Shown here: in pieces, positions 46,345-59,700 of the stretch
Layout: each line of letters begins with the position of its first letter
How positions within the stretch are numbered: the first letter of the stretch is position 1
Assembly: GCF_001659605.2 (NCBI RefSeq)
Contig: NC_035165.2
Coordinates: 12,768,445 to 12,832,444 of the forward strand
DNA: 64,000 nt
Direction of reading: 5' to 3'
DNA from: Manihot esculenta
Lineage: Eukaryota > Streptophyta > Magnoliopsida > Malpighiales > Euphorbiaceae
Made by a program: the position numbers and the translations under genes
The notes under the pieces: model-generated
Databases searched by the model: none
What the model was told of the DNA's origin: nothing
What the model saw: only the letters and a program-made list of their open reading frames with translations

Positions 46345-47440
46345 CTTTAAAAATTGTAATCTTTTAAAAATTTAATTTTAAATTAAAAATATTATAATAA
46401 TTTATCTATTTCAAATTTTGTAATATAAAGTATATATAAAAATTTTAAATTATGTTTTATTAATTGTATATTTTTAAAATTATACCAAGATAAATCGAGA
46501 TTAAAACAAGAAAATAATAATTATGTTTATACATGAGAAACAGTTTTTTTTTAATGTTCTACCTTTTCAAGGAAATTTTAGCTTTATTTTTTTTATGAAA
46601 ATATGAAAAAACATGAAAATTAATTTTTTAAAAACAAATTTTTTAGTATGCGTTATTAATTTATTTAATAATAATATAATTATAATAAATATTTTAAATT
46701 ACTTTTTAATTTTAATTATGAAAAAACATTATAAATACTTTTTAATTTTATTTATGAAAAATATTATAAATATCATTTTGTGATAGAAAAGTTATTTATA
46801 TTATAGTTATAAATAAATATTTTAAACAACTGTTTAATTTTAATTATTATAAATATTATAAATATCATTTGTTTATAGAAAAGTTATTTATTTCGAAGAA
46901 CATGATTTTATGACAAAAGAACGTAATGAAAACAATTTAAAATTATTATTTTTTATTTTGTTTGAGAGAAAATAAAATAAATTAAGATTTTTTAAAGTAT
47001 GATTTTATAAAATATAGTTTTATAGTTTTTAAAATTTATTAATTTTATATTATTTAAGAAAAAGTAAAGTTTTTTTAAAGTATTTAAAAATTTTAAAAAT
47101 AAAAACTTTATCAACCAACTTAAACATGTATACCATCTACCAAAAACAACATCGTTTTTAGACCTTAAAAAATTTTCAATTACCTAAAATACATAATTCC
47201 AAATAAAAGATTAATTAATGTAACATACTCTCTTGTCCACCGGGCTTTTCTACAACAACTTATTGGATGGTCAAATAAAAGAAATATCGAAAGGAAAAAC
47301 CAACGAGAATTCAGCTTTTCTTTTAATAATAATATTTTTGAGAATCTTTAATTTAATTTACTTTTAATCAGCGTTACTTTGGCGTGAAAGGAAGGTCTTG
47401 GAGGAAAACCGAGTAAATGCGCCTTGTTTTTTATTCATTA
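46345..47440. other. AT-rich upstream region of the RING gene
   Basis: This is strongly AT-rich. Between about 46,690 and 46,900 imperfect repeats of TTTTAATTTTA...ATTATAAATATCATTTG occur two to three times. I see no reading frame or conserved element. The last 300 bp presumably contain the promoter of the downstream gene; no convincing TATA box could be singled out. Confidence 0.55.
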
Positions 47441-47445
47441 AAGAG

Positions 47446-47482
<37 letters not shown>
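47441..47482. repeat. (GA)n microsatellite in the predicted 5' leader
   Basis: This is an almost pure GA run of about 40 bases, 250 bp upstream of the start codon. GA/CT runs are common in plant core promoters and 5' leaders, where GAGA-binding (BBR/BPC) proteins can bind. It would be length-variable. Confidence 0.9.
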
Positions 47483-47485
<3 letters not shown>

Positions 47486-47493
47486 CTTCTCCA

Positions 47494-47508
47494 ATGGCGC
47501 AACTGTAG
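47494..47508 (+). promoter_or_regulatory. Possible four-codon uORF (MAQL-stop)
   Basis: ATGGCGCAACTGTAG lies after the GA microsatellite and about 220 bp before the main start, probably in the 5' leader. If transcribed, it could lower translation of the main frame. The true transcription start is unknown. Confidence 0.45.
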
Positions 47509-47729
47509 CTGAGACTTAACCTCCTCATTTCCCTTATTTTTTAAATTTTTTGTTCAGTCAGAGGCAGCTTCATCGTCTTCCAGCTTGCGAGCTAGGGCTT
47601 TATTTACTGGTTTTTCTTCTTCATATCCGATTTGATTGGCGATTCCGTTGCTCAATTTCTTCTTCTGTATTGAATTTCTTTTTTTCTTTTTTGGCTCTTA
47701 ATTTAACAGTGAAACGGCAGGACAAGAGG

Positions 47730-50700
47730 ATGATGAGCTGGAGAAGGGTTTTTAAGTCCGTGCAAGCCCTGGCTGCTCATAGTCTTCTCTTCTTTTTCAC
47801 ACTCTTGCTCGTCTTCAAGCTTGACCACGTTGTCTCCTACTCTTGGTGGTCAGTAAAATTTAATTTCTTATTTTTTTTCCCATTTATGCATGTGTAATTG
47901 TGGGATTTTGTATTGAATAATAATTAAATGAGGTTGGCTCTGGATTGAAGGATTTTTACGGGTATTGGATTTGTGTAAGTGGTGGTATGTTTTGTTGTTT
48001 GGAACTGTTGGGTTTTGCAGGCAAGGAACGGGCTTGAGTTGTTTCTCTTCGAAAATATATCGTTTTATATATCGCTTCCATTGATTTTTTTTATAATTTT
48101 CTTTTATTTATTATTTTTATGCAAATCAGGTTAAAATAACTAGATTTGGAAGTCATAAATGAATTGGGTCACCTCATTGTTAAGCTAGCGTTATAGTAAG
48201 GGCTAAGCAAAAGCTTTCTTTTCTCAATTTAAACAAAGATGGCGGATAGGTGCAGAAGAATGTTTATTGTACTAATATGTAATGTAAATATTAAATTGTT
48301 CACTGGCTTGATCAGGGTCCCTTTTTTTAAATACCCAAGGCAGAAAATTCTTGTGGACCAGTAAAGTTTCTGTAAATTGTAAATGAGGATGAGGGCAAAA
48401 AAATGGAATAGGACTCCTCAAGCTCAATAATTATTTTGCAGAAAAGGAGGGAAGCAAGAATTACCTTTAGTAGAATACGAGGCCATATATTGCAAATATT
48501 GTGGGGGCAGGTATAGAGAGAGAAGAACAACTCTTTACTTGATTTACAGAATCAATTGCTTACAATGGAAGGGTTTTGTCCATTACTATAAGTATGATGA
48601 AATCCCTGTTTAAATGAACTTACAGCTCTATTTTTGCTAAATGTATACAGAAAAACCTGTTTTGGTAGATGGTACAACGACCACACTTTAGAATTTGTGA
48701 GTTAGATGGATGGAATTGTTGGCAGGTAGTTGGTTCCTTTGGCAGTAGGAAGTCATCTGAATGTTGTTGTCACTGTTCTATGTGGAGAAGTTAGCAAGGT
48801 GTATCGTAGGTAAATTTTGGTATATTTTCTTGTTTGAGAGGAACCCTTCAGGTCAGTATTTGTCTGAACTGGGTTTCTTTTATGATGCCATACTTACAAC
48901 ATACAGTATGTTGTTGTTGATAAGCTCCTGCTTCCAGCAAATGCTGTTCTTATTCTACTCCTCTAAGGTGTAAGCTATAGTGAATGAATTTTATGGCTGA
49001 TGGATTTATTGAGTGAAACATTAAGCCTTTGCTTATAGTGTTATTGGGAGGAAGATAACGTCAAGGTGGAAGAGCTGATGAGTACACCTCATTTTTATTG
49101 GTGCCTTTTGGACAGACAATGAGATCTTCTTTTTTTCCTTTGAGCAAAATGTAATTTTAAATTTGAGGTAGGGAAGTTTGGCAAATATATTTTCTTGGAA
49201 GAAGATATGGTAAAGGATTAAATTATTAACTTCATAATAGATCATATAATGGAGTCTATAGGAGGTGTTAGAAACTCACTACCTGATGTCTAGAGATTGA
49301 CATGGTTAACCTTAGCGTGTCTTTCAGTGTCCAATTATTGAACAGCATGAAGCTGTTGAATTTCTCTATGCAATCAAACTTCCATGGCGCCACCTTCGAC
49401 CCACTTCCACAGCCTTCAGCCACAACCAAGTAGTTTGCATTAAGAGGAGAGAAATACGGAAATCCTAAACAATTTAGGAGTTATTTTTATTGTAAAGTAA
49501 GAAATTTAGAGTACTATTTTGATTACAATTATTAGGTATATTCAATAGTTATGCTGATCTAATACTCTGTTCCCACTTTGTTTTTTTATCCACAAGATGC
49601 TTCTATCATCTAGAGGTAATGATTGACAAAGTAAGATGTACTTTGCTTTTAACAAAGTAACCAGAAAAAAATCCCCTAGGGAGTAGCAGTTTAACAATTT
49701 TAGAATTTTACTTTGATTTAGTATTCCTAAATAGAGTTGAATGAGGATTTCTAATTATTTAATTTAGTATTCCAAATCCAACTCGAATTAGGAATACTAA
49801 GTTACAGTACACTTCCCAAATAAGTAAAATTCTATTTCCTAAATAATAATATTAGTAATTGAAATACTACTCTAAACTTCTTAGTTTTTAAAAATAAAAT
49901 AATTGCTCAACTGTGTTAGAATTTTCATCTTCCTATATTACATCAGGAGGCATGTCATGGGTTACTCTTCCTTTGGGGGTATGATCAATGTTTAAATTGC
50001 CACTGTAATGTCGTGGTATTAGGGTTACATGGACAGAACATAATAGTAACTTCTATTGCTCCTTCAGTTTTTCTCTGTAAAAGGAGGAAAATGAATTCGT
50101 AGCTTTAACAATGATTTTTAGCACTCTGCCTAAAATATCTATTTGTTGAAAAAAAGACTGACTTGAGATATTCGCTTATCACCGTAAAAAGAGTTGATGC
50201 TTTTTTTTGCTGACCACATTGGGTCAATAGGATTTTATAAGCTGAAGTGCTTTAACAACTGCTTCTGTTGGTATTACGACAGCATGTATGCTTGAATTTG
50301 TGATATGGTATAGCTTTATTTATCAACTTGCATTGTTTTGCCCTTCAAATTTCCTATGTATAATACATGAATTCATGATTATAATGAGGAAATATAGTAC
50401 CTTTTTAGTGGCCTGTGGCCTGCAATGATTGTATTCTGTTTTTAAAAGCTAAATTTTGTGCAATCATATCATTCATAACTGTGGTGCATAGAGTTTCTTA
50501 TTGTGACATGGAGATGTTGTGGTTGTGGATGTATTCCAAGTAGTGGGACTGAAAAGGTATGAGCCGAGCAGACTAGAATTGCTGTATCTAGCTGTGGGCT
50601 ACCTCATGCACTAGATTGGTTATGCTCCCATGATTCTCCAACTATAGATTAAATAAAAAAGAAAATAAAGTTGCATGTTTGATAGGGTTCTTCATAATAG

Positions 50701-53700
50701 TGCAGAAGTGAGTGTTTATGAGAGTAATGCAGAATTGTTTCTTGCAGCATTTCTTTATGTCATTACTCATTACTCCAGATTGTTATCTGGGGCCCTGGTC
50801 CTTTATTCTCTTTTCTTAAAATGAGACAGCTTCGTCTGTTATTTTGAAAAAGTTTATCTGTTCTGGTGGGGCATTGCTTAGTTAAGTTGGGAATTATGCA
50901 TAAGTTGAAGCTAGTAATTTCATTTACACTGAAATGGAGGCAAAGGCAAATTTCATTTACACTGAAATGGAGGCAAAGGCAAACATGGATGGTTGGACTA
51001 TTTATCCTTTAAGGTTTTAGTCAAGATAGCTTGGGAACTACATCTAATTTTTTGCACAAATGGTGGATAGTTTAGCCAGAGATGAAATAAGCCAAAATGT
51101 TGAAATGGAATTAGGTGAATTTTGATAGGTAATGAAAAGTGATTTTTTCCCCTCAATTGCTAAAACATTTCATTTTGCTATCATTTATTTTCTTCTTTGT
51201 CTTTCCATTTTTGAGTATTTGGAAGATATAAGTTGGATGGAGATTCCTTCCTATGTTTGAAATTTATGAGGTTTTGATTATAATATCTTGTTATTTCGAG
51301 TCATGCAGTCATGTGCTAAACTAGTTTATGTTTGCAGGTTGATTTTCTTTCCGCTCTGGTTGTTCCATGGAGTTGTTGCTCGAGGAAGATTTTCACTACC
51401 TGCTCCATCAGTTCCATATAATCGTCATGTATGTGAATAGACTTCTGAATAATTTGTATATTTTTGTAACCTTTCCCCCTTACTCTTTTGGTACAATAAT
51501 TATCCCTGTTAGATTATCTTTTTATACCATTTTCTGAATATTTACGATTGAGATTTTCTTTCTCGGACAGTGGGCACCTTGTCATGCAGTTGTAGCGACG
51601 CCATTGCTCATTGCATTTGAACTGCTGCTTTGTATTTATCTTGAGAGTGTTTATGGTATATGGCAAACATCCCATTATTACTTCCATGTTGTTAAGGATC
51701 AGTCACTGATGTTTATTTAAATTCTCCCAGTTAATTTGTTCAAGTGTGTGGCTCTTCAATCTCAATTAATCCTTGTCTTCATCTGCAGTTCATGGTGTTG
51801 CAGCTGTAAACTTGAAGATTGTCTTCATTCCATTGTTGGCATTTGAAATAATTATTCTAATTGACAATGTCAGGTATTTCATTTAGCATTCGTCAATTCA
51901 TCATAATAATTTGTTCTTTTGAACATTATATACTGCTTCATGTTGCTTTCTAGTGCTTATTATATTTTTTATCAACAGGTTACAGGTGTCATACTTTCTT
52001 GCTTAACATATTATCTTTGAGTCATAAACAAAGTTAAGAAAGATACTGTTCTTTAATATCAACCTTAGTATTTTCCTCTGATTTTTCTTGAATCCATTAC
52101 AAAGAACTTTATTGATACATTTGAATATTGCCAAACATGGGCTGAATATTGCCGGGCATGAGCTGTGCAATCTTTCATGCACCAAGTGATATTAATTTGT
52201 AGATGGTCTAAAAGTTTGAATCATTAGGGGAAAGAAGATTTAAATATAAAGTACAAAGGCAGTGTGTGAGCATATTGGGCACAGTTAGATACATGTATGT
52301 TATGGATTTGGTCTATCCGTTATTCATAACGTGTATCTAATTTTGCCTGATACGTTTACACAATGGTTTTGTACTTTATACTTCCATCTTCTTTCCCCTT
52401 GTGATTCAAACTTTTAGACCATCTACGGATTTTTATCACTTGGTGTATGAAAGATTGCATAGTTCATATTTGGCAATATTCAGCCCATGTTTTCTTTCTT
52501 CATCAAACTATGACCACTTATTGAAGCCAAAATTCAGTGACTCAAAATTTGCACTTGATTTAGAGGATGTTTAGTTGGCTTATTAATTGGTCAAACCTAC
52601 TTATAAAAAGAAATCTATGAGTAGATTAATGTTTGGTTTGGCTTCTAAGTTAAAAACTACTTAAAATAAGTAAAAAAAAATCATAAGATACCCTTACTTA
52701 TGACTTATCTACTTATTTTAAAACTACTTTTTGACTAAGTAAATGACTATGTTATCCTAATAATTTTAAAAAAATATAAATGTTGTCCTAATAAGGACAA
52801 CCAGTCAACCACAGCACTTAATTACATATCCTTTTTGGCCATTTTAACAAATCAAGATACTTCTAAATGCCTTTCAACCAAACACTTGAACTATTTAAAA
52901 ATAATTTTTAAGTAATTTTACTAAACAATTAACTATTTTAAAAAATAATTTTAAGTTACAAGTGGTGAAACCAAACAGCCTCTTAATAACAAAATTCTAG
53001 TCTTTAGGATAGGAATCGTGCATCCATTTTGCACTACGTCTGAGTGTCCATATATAATACATGGAATGCCAATGCTAATATTTTTCATGGCTTTGCTTAG
53101 CCATTTAGCTCTAGACTCTAGAGAATTTCAATTGACCTTATTCTGTACTTTTATTCTATCCATTCTACCTGTGCCTTTTTCTAGAATGAAAATTTATTAC
53201 TTTCTGTTATAACTGATTTTCATTTACACCAGAATGTGTAGAGCTCTAATGCCTGGGGAAGCAGAAGGTATGAGTGATGAATCAATATGGGAGACGTTAC
53301 CTGTAAGTTTTATTAACTTGAAGAGCTGTTGAAGTCCGTTAACAATTGTTTTTGGGATGATTTCTTCTCTTCCTCTCCCTCTTAGAAAAAATCCAAAAGA
53401 AAAAAAAATTGTGATACTTTTCTCGAGAGAGTAGGAAGGGAAGCTTATCAAATCTATAAATAGGCACTTAAAATCTTCTTTGTTATATCAGAAAATCATG
53501 AAGTAGCTTTCCATGGATGTAGGCACTCATTGAACAGTGTAAAATTCCTTCTGCTGTGTCCATGGTATAATGGGAACAAGATTTTAGGTCTGTAAGGGCC
53601 TAACATAATGGAAGGCCAGGTGCCATGTAGATTTTTTTTTTCGATAAATTTGCATAGTTCATGAAATGTGTAGATATTGGTAGATACAAGTAAAACGAAG

Positions 53701-56700
53701 ATATTAAGTTTTTATTTGATGTTATTTTATCATTAATAATGTGGTTTAATAAAATTAGTTATGACAAATAGTTCAAAATTGGAAAAACAAAAATTATATA
53801 GATTGGGAAAACTAATGGTTGAAGTATAACTTTTAACATAAATCTAACATCAATAACAATTTTGTTCTGACAAATATGCCAAAAAAGGAAAAAAACAGCA
53901 AATAATGAAAAGAAATAGCAAAATTCAGAAAAAGCTCACTTTTTATAGAACCAGCTATGCAATAGACATATTTATAATGATTCTTAGTTTAAAGGAGAGA
54001 TTTGCAGAAAAAAGGAGTATTTCTGAGAGAATGTGATTGAAACAACTGCTTTGGATGGCTGGAATATGCAGAAATTGAAAAAAAAGGAAGGAAACAGTAT
54101 ATGCATGTGCCTTTAGCAAATGCATTATTAGGAGTAACGTTCATTATCTTAAAAGTTCAATAATGGCCATTATGCAACTGTGGTAACAGTCGAGGGTGGA
54201 GATTGGGATTTTTCTTTGGAGGGGCCACATGTGCACACGTATATTTACGTATAATAAGTATATATATATATATATTAAATAAAAACAATACAAAATATCA
54301 AACTATGAAATTATAGTTTTGATAATTTTGTAATCATAACATAAATTATATTATTTAAAAGTTTAGGTATCAAAGTATTATATTAATTCTTTTATGAAAT
54401 TCAAAGAATTAATAAATATAAACTCCAAAGCAATGAGATTATATGAAATAATAGCGTAGATTGAAAAAATAATAACTATTAAAATCAAATTGGCATGAAA
54501 AATTAAAGTCTCATAAAATATATATTTAATGAAATAAAGGAGAGAAAACTAAATGAGAGAGAAAATAAAGAAATAAAAAATATAGTTACCTATAGAATGA
54601 GAATGAGAGTGATAGAAGAAATAAAAATAGGAAACTTTCATCTGAATTTAGATTGCATGATAAGATTAATAGACTAACTTGTATTTGATTTTTAATTAAG
54701 AACTGCCAGTTAATTTGCAAATATAAAAGTTTGAATAATTAATTTTTAACTAAAGTTTTATTATTTTTTCTATGACTATCAAACAATTTTAATGCCTCAA
54801 TTTAATCATAATATATCAATTATAAATTATTAGAGTCCAATAGAAAATTTGAGGGGCTAATGGACAAAAAATAAAAATTTACTATTCCTATTTAAGATTT
54901 TTTAATAAATATTTAGTGACTATGGAAATTTTGAGAGATTAACAAAAACTACAATTTATTATATCTATTAAAAAATGTTTTAGAAATGGTTAGGAGACTA
55001 ACACTTATAGTATAATAATTCACTATATTTTTAAATATTATTCACTAATTTTGGAGGGATAATAAAACAATAGTTAAGCATTACTAATTAATTGATACAG
55101 GTAGCTTTTTTGATTGGTATTTTTTTTTTTTTGGGGGGGGGGGGGTGGGTGCTGGCAGGCCACCCCTAAACCCCTCTCTCTGTCTCTGGTAATGACCAGT
55201 GCCTATACAACACATGGAACGCCTATAAATTATGGGTCATGTGTAATAGGCTTTAAAAACCTGTAAACAGTAATGTAACTGCCATTATTTGAAACCTTGC
55301 CTGTGTTGTTTTCTCTTTCTGTGATCATTATTTAATCTATGCATGCCCATGTGTGTGTCTGTTTTTTGTTTTTCAATAATCTTGTATTGTCCATTGTTGC
55401 CCCACATTCCATAAATAGTCTTGTTGGGAGATCCAAAGTATATTTGTTAGGTGCAATGACCTTAAAATAACCCCAGCTAGCATTTTTTTGTTGAATGTTC
55501 TAATGGCATTAAAGCTCACTAGGCCACTACCACGTGTGATTGCTTATCCTGGTCTTTCAACAGGCTGAAATATTTATTTTCTGCATCCCCATATGAGAAG
55601 GCTGGGGCCTAATGGGGGAGCAATGTTTAAAAATAACCTGGTATGTAATAGGATGAATTTTCCTTATCACAAATGATGTTGAATCACTTTGTAACGGGCC
55701 AAAATTGGCTGTTCTCAAGAGGGTATTGTCACAGCATAACTCAACAAAAAAGAAAATAAAGACGGGTAGAGAATAATAATAATAATAATAATAAAGTGAG
55801 GAAGTGGGAGGGGTTGGTGATTTGGAATGCAAATGGGCCCCCTATTTTTTAATTCTGACTTAAATTTTTGTAAAACTTGAACTTTCGTGTCATTTTGAAT
55901 ATGATAGTTTATACACAAGAGTCAGGTGTATATAAGTGTTTTATTATTGTTTGTTAATTAAAGCCTCCCTTTTTTCCTCTGAGGTGAACAATCAAGACAA
56001 GTACTTTATGGAAAATTCTTGTGCCATCTAGGATTGGGGCACTAGTGATTTGCTCTTCTTTATTAATGGAGTTATGGCGTTTGTTGTGTTAATGCAATTT
56101 TTGTTCTATCTTCTTAATGCGGAAAAAATGTCTCTGTTTTTGGTGTGGGATAATTCTGGAAGTGCTATTTCATGTGAGATCCCATCTAACTGATGCAATG
56201 CTTCAAAAATTAGTGCAAACGTATTATGAAGGTATTATGTGGGAAATTTGGCATACTGAAATATGTAGGTTTTCAATTTGAAAAGGCTAGTTAGGATGCA
56301 AACATGTAAAAAATCATTGAATTTTGAATGATAGTGATATCTGCATCTACTTTTTGCAGCACTTCTGGGTTGCAATATCTATGGTCTTTTTTGTAGCTGC
56401 TACAGTTTTCACCCTTTTGAAGCTTTGTGGTAATTTCTCGAACTTTCCCTTACTCTATTTCATCTTTTTGCTTATGTCAAATATTTCTATTAGGAGCATT
56501 TTTATTCTACCAAATGGAAAATAAAGTAATTGAAAATCAGATTGCCTCAACTTGGTTCTATGATATATCAGTTAAGAAGTTTGTGGTGAAGAAAAACTTG
56601 TAAGACTGATTAGATAAAGACAAATTCATGAATTGGAGTTAAGTGTGGCTTTTTCTTATTAGAAAAAGAAATATGTGACAAAGTGTTCTTCGTGAATTGG

Positions 56701-59700
56701 AGTTAAGTATGACTTTTTCTTATTAAAAAAAGAATTAAAATGTGTGTGACAAAGTGTTCAATTGCATCTTCACCCTGATTGCTTGTGAATTGTGATTAGA
56801 GTTTTTGCATTCCCCTAGGGAAATGGCAGATCTTGCATTTGGCAAAGAAAGGAAAAGCATCTAATGAATAAGCAGGCTGTAAATCCTCATAGATGAAATG
56901 GGGTGAACTTTTCTTAAACTAGTTAGTTTCCTTTGCTTGGTAAACCAAAGCTACAAAGGCAAAAATTTTCTTGCAATAGAATTGTAAGTTGTAACCTTTG
57001 GCCTCTGCTTTTATATGGATTTTTATCTCAAGAAATTCAACTCTCTTTTCAACCATTGATGCCTTATGAGACAAAATAAGAGCTACTGTTACTGCAACGA
57101 GCATTACACATTATTTTGGGATTTAATGCAATCACAATGTATTGGCTTCCATACAGTCACATTTTTATATTTACTATTTTTAATTTTAGTTATAGCCCCT
57201 ACAAGATTTTTATTACTCGATTTTTAATTTATCCTACCTTTTTGCCTATAAGGTTTATGTAGGTGCAATATAAATTTCTATTATCTATATGTTTCAGTGA
57301 TTGAAAATATATGATGTTTTTCCATGATACTTCCCATTTGCTACTGAACTTTGAGCTGGCTAAAAATGTGCAATTCCATGTGTACTTCTATTTCACGATT
57401 ACTTCATTCTTCATGGAGTCCTTTCACTTAGTCAATCTTTTGGTGTCAGTATTTGACTGAATTTGGGTAGTGTTTCTGGGATTAATTGTTGGAATAATGA
57501 TTTTTGCAAATTGCAATGGCTTCTCCATTTGTTAATGGTTTTGTAAGTTGGTGAAGGGTTACTTCGTTCCATGTTGTTTTCCATATCCAGTTTGGAAAAA
57601 TTACGTGTGTCCTGCCCATTTTTGTGCTCTTTTTTTTTTTTATAATCCTGGAGTTGTGTGCCACTTGAAAATTTTAGAAACTTTAGCTTCATTGCAACCT
57701 GGAGAGAGATTTTTAGTTTGCTAATGCTGTGTTTGGGGGAGGTGGGAAAAGGGAGGGGGAGAGAATGGGGCTGGAGCTGGAGGGCCCACATCTTAAGAAA
57801 TAAATTTGTGAGCTCCACAACCCATTTTCTCTCCTCCTTTCCTCTTTGCGTGCCAAACACAGCATAATTGATTTTCTCAAAATGTGAGCATTAGTTCTTC
57901 GGATATGTTTACCTTCTAGCTTGGAACCTCCTCTACATACATGCAAGTAATATCTAAATTCGATTGGAGTGCAGATATTTTATCAGGAAAAGATTATCTG
58001 TCTTGGGATAATGCCTGTTGGATTCTTTCTTGATTATAATCCCAAATTAAGCAGTGAGACAAATTTTGTGGTTCAGTTCAGTGATACATATTCTTAGTTA
58101 CCTTAGGTCTATTTTTGAAAAAGTGAATACTAGATGTATTTTCAAGAAGTATTGTGAATCTTTGAAAATTTGATTAAGAAATCAAACTTTTTGCAGAACT
58201 CTTGAGTGCATCATGTACAGATGTGCACAAGACTTAGGAGTCTTTCATAAGATGCTTCTTCCTCTGATGTTCCTTATTCTGTTCCCTCTCGAAAAAAGAA
58301 TAAATTTTTTCTATTTAGGATGGTTTGATTTTCGTCCAGATATTATTATTTAGGATGGTTATTTGATATCTTTCCTTATCCAGTAGAAATTCATTAATGT
58401 ATATAAATGGTAAATGCCTTTCAGTCATGGTAATTGGTTTCTGTCCTAATCTTTTCTCAGCACCATGATGTAATGGCCACTCCTGTAATGTAATTGTGTA
58501 TGAAAGACTTATTGCTAAACTTTAATCATGATAATTCCTATCAAATAATTATCTTTTTTCTGATTCTGAATATATTACAGGTGATGTAGGTGCTTTAGGC
58601 TGGTGGGACTTGTTCATAAATTTTGGGTATAGTTTCACTTATCCTCCCATTGAGTTGCATTTTCTCTCTATTTTAGTGGAGCATGTAATAGAATAGAGCT
58701 GTCTGGAAGTTTTGTTCAAGGTTATTATGCATCAAATTTTTTATAAATGTGACATTCATTCTGCAGTATTGCAGAATGCTTTGCATTTCTTGTTTGTACA
58801 AAATGGTCAAATCCAGCGATTCATCGAAATTCCCAGACAACAGAAGTTAGTTCATCATCTGCGACTGTTCGGTATCTTGACTGGAACAGTGGCATAGTGG
58901 TTTCTACCGAGGAGAACCAAATTCAGGATAGAATGTGTGGCCTGCAAGACATTGGTGGCCACATCCTGAAAATTCCATTAATTGGTTTTCAAGTGCTACT
59001 CTGTATGCATTTAGAGGTATGCGTATGATTGATTGGTCTTCATGGATATTGTCCAGTATTACCTTATTAATTGATATATAGTGACTTCTGAAAATCAGGG
59101 AACACCTACTGCTGCTAGAAATATCCCTCTTCCAGTTCTTTTCTCTCCTCTTTTCCTTATTCAAGGTGCTGGTATGCTATTTGCTGCTTCCAAGTTGGTG
59201 GAGAAGTTGGTTCTTTTACTTAGAAACGAAGCTGGCACAGGAGTATATTTTAGATTTTCTTCAAGGGCTCATGACTGCTTGGGGTTCTTGCACCATGGTT
59301 CTAGGTACTGAATTTTGCTTTCACCAGAAGCCAATGCTTATGGGCAACATTACATTCCTACTGAGTCTGTGTGAGTATTTGTTATAGGGTAAGCTCTATC
59401 TAATTTAGTCCTATTTTTCAATATGTTAAAACAGGCTACTTGGCTGGTGGTCAATTGACGAGGGAAGTAGAGAGGAACAAGCCCGACTTTACCACGAGGG
59501 CGCTTCTGGGTGAGTGCGTAGTAGATTTGACAACTGCAATAATCACATGTATACTTGTTTCACTTTGTATATGCATGTCATTTATAACGAAATATCCCCA
59601 AGTGATGGTAGAAGTGAGGATATAACAATAGATGAATAGAAGCAAGACCTTGCAAATGGAATTCACTTAAAAAAGTCTCAGTGGTTTGTTGACATTCGAA

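Noticed and set aside
57432..57946. Several overlapping open frames around 57.4-57.9 kb, including one of 142 codons
   Set aside because: They cover intron 6 and a MITE, on both strands, without recognisable domains. The gene model splices over this region.
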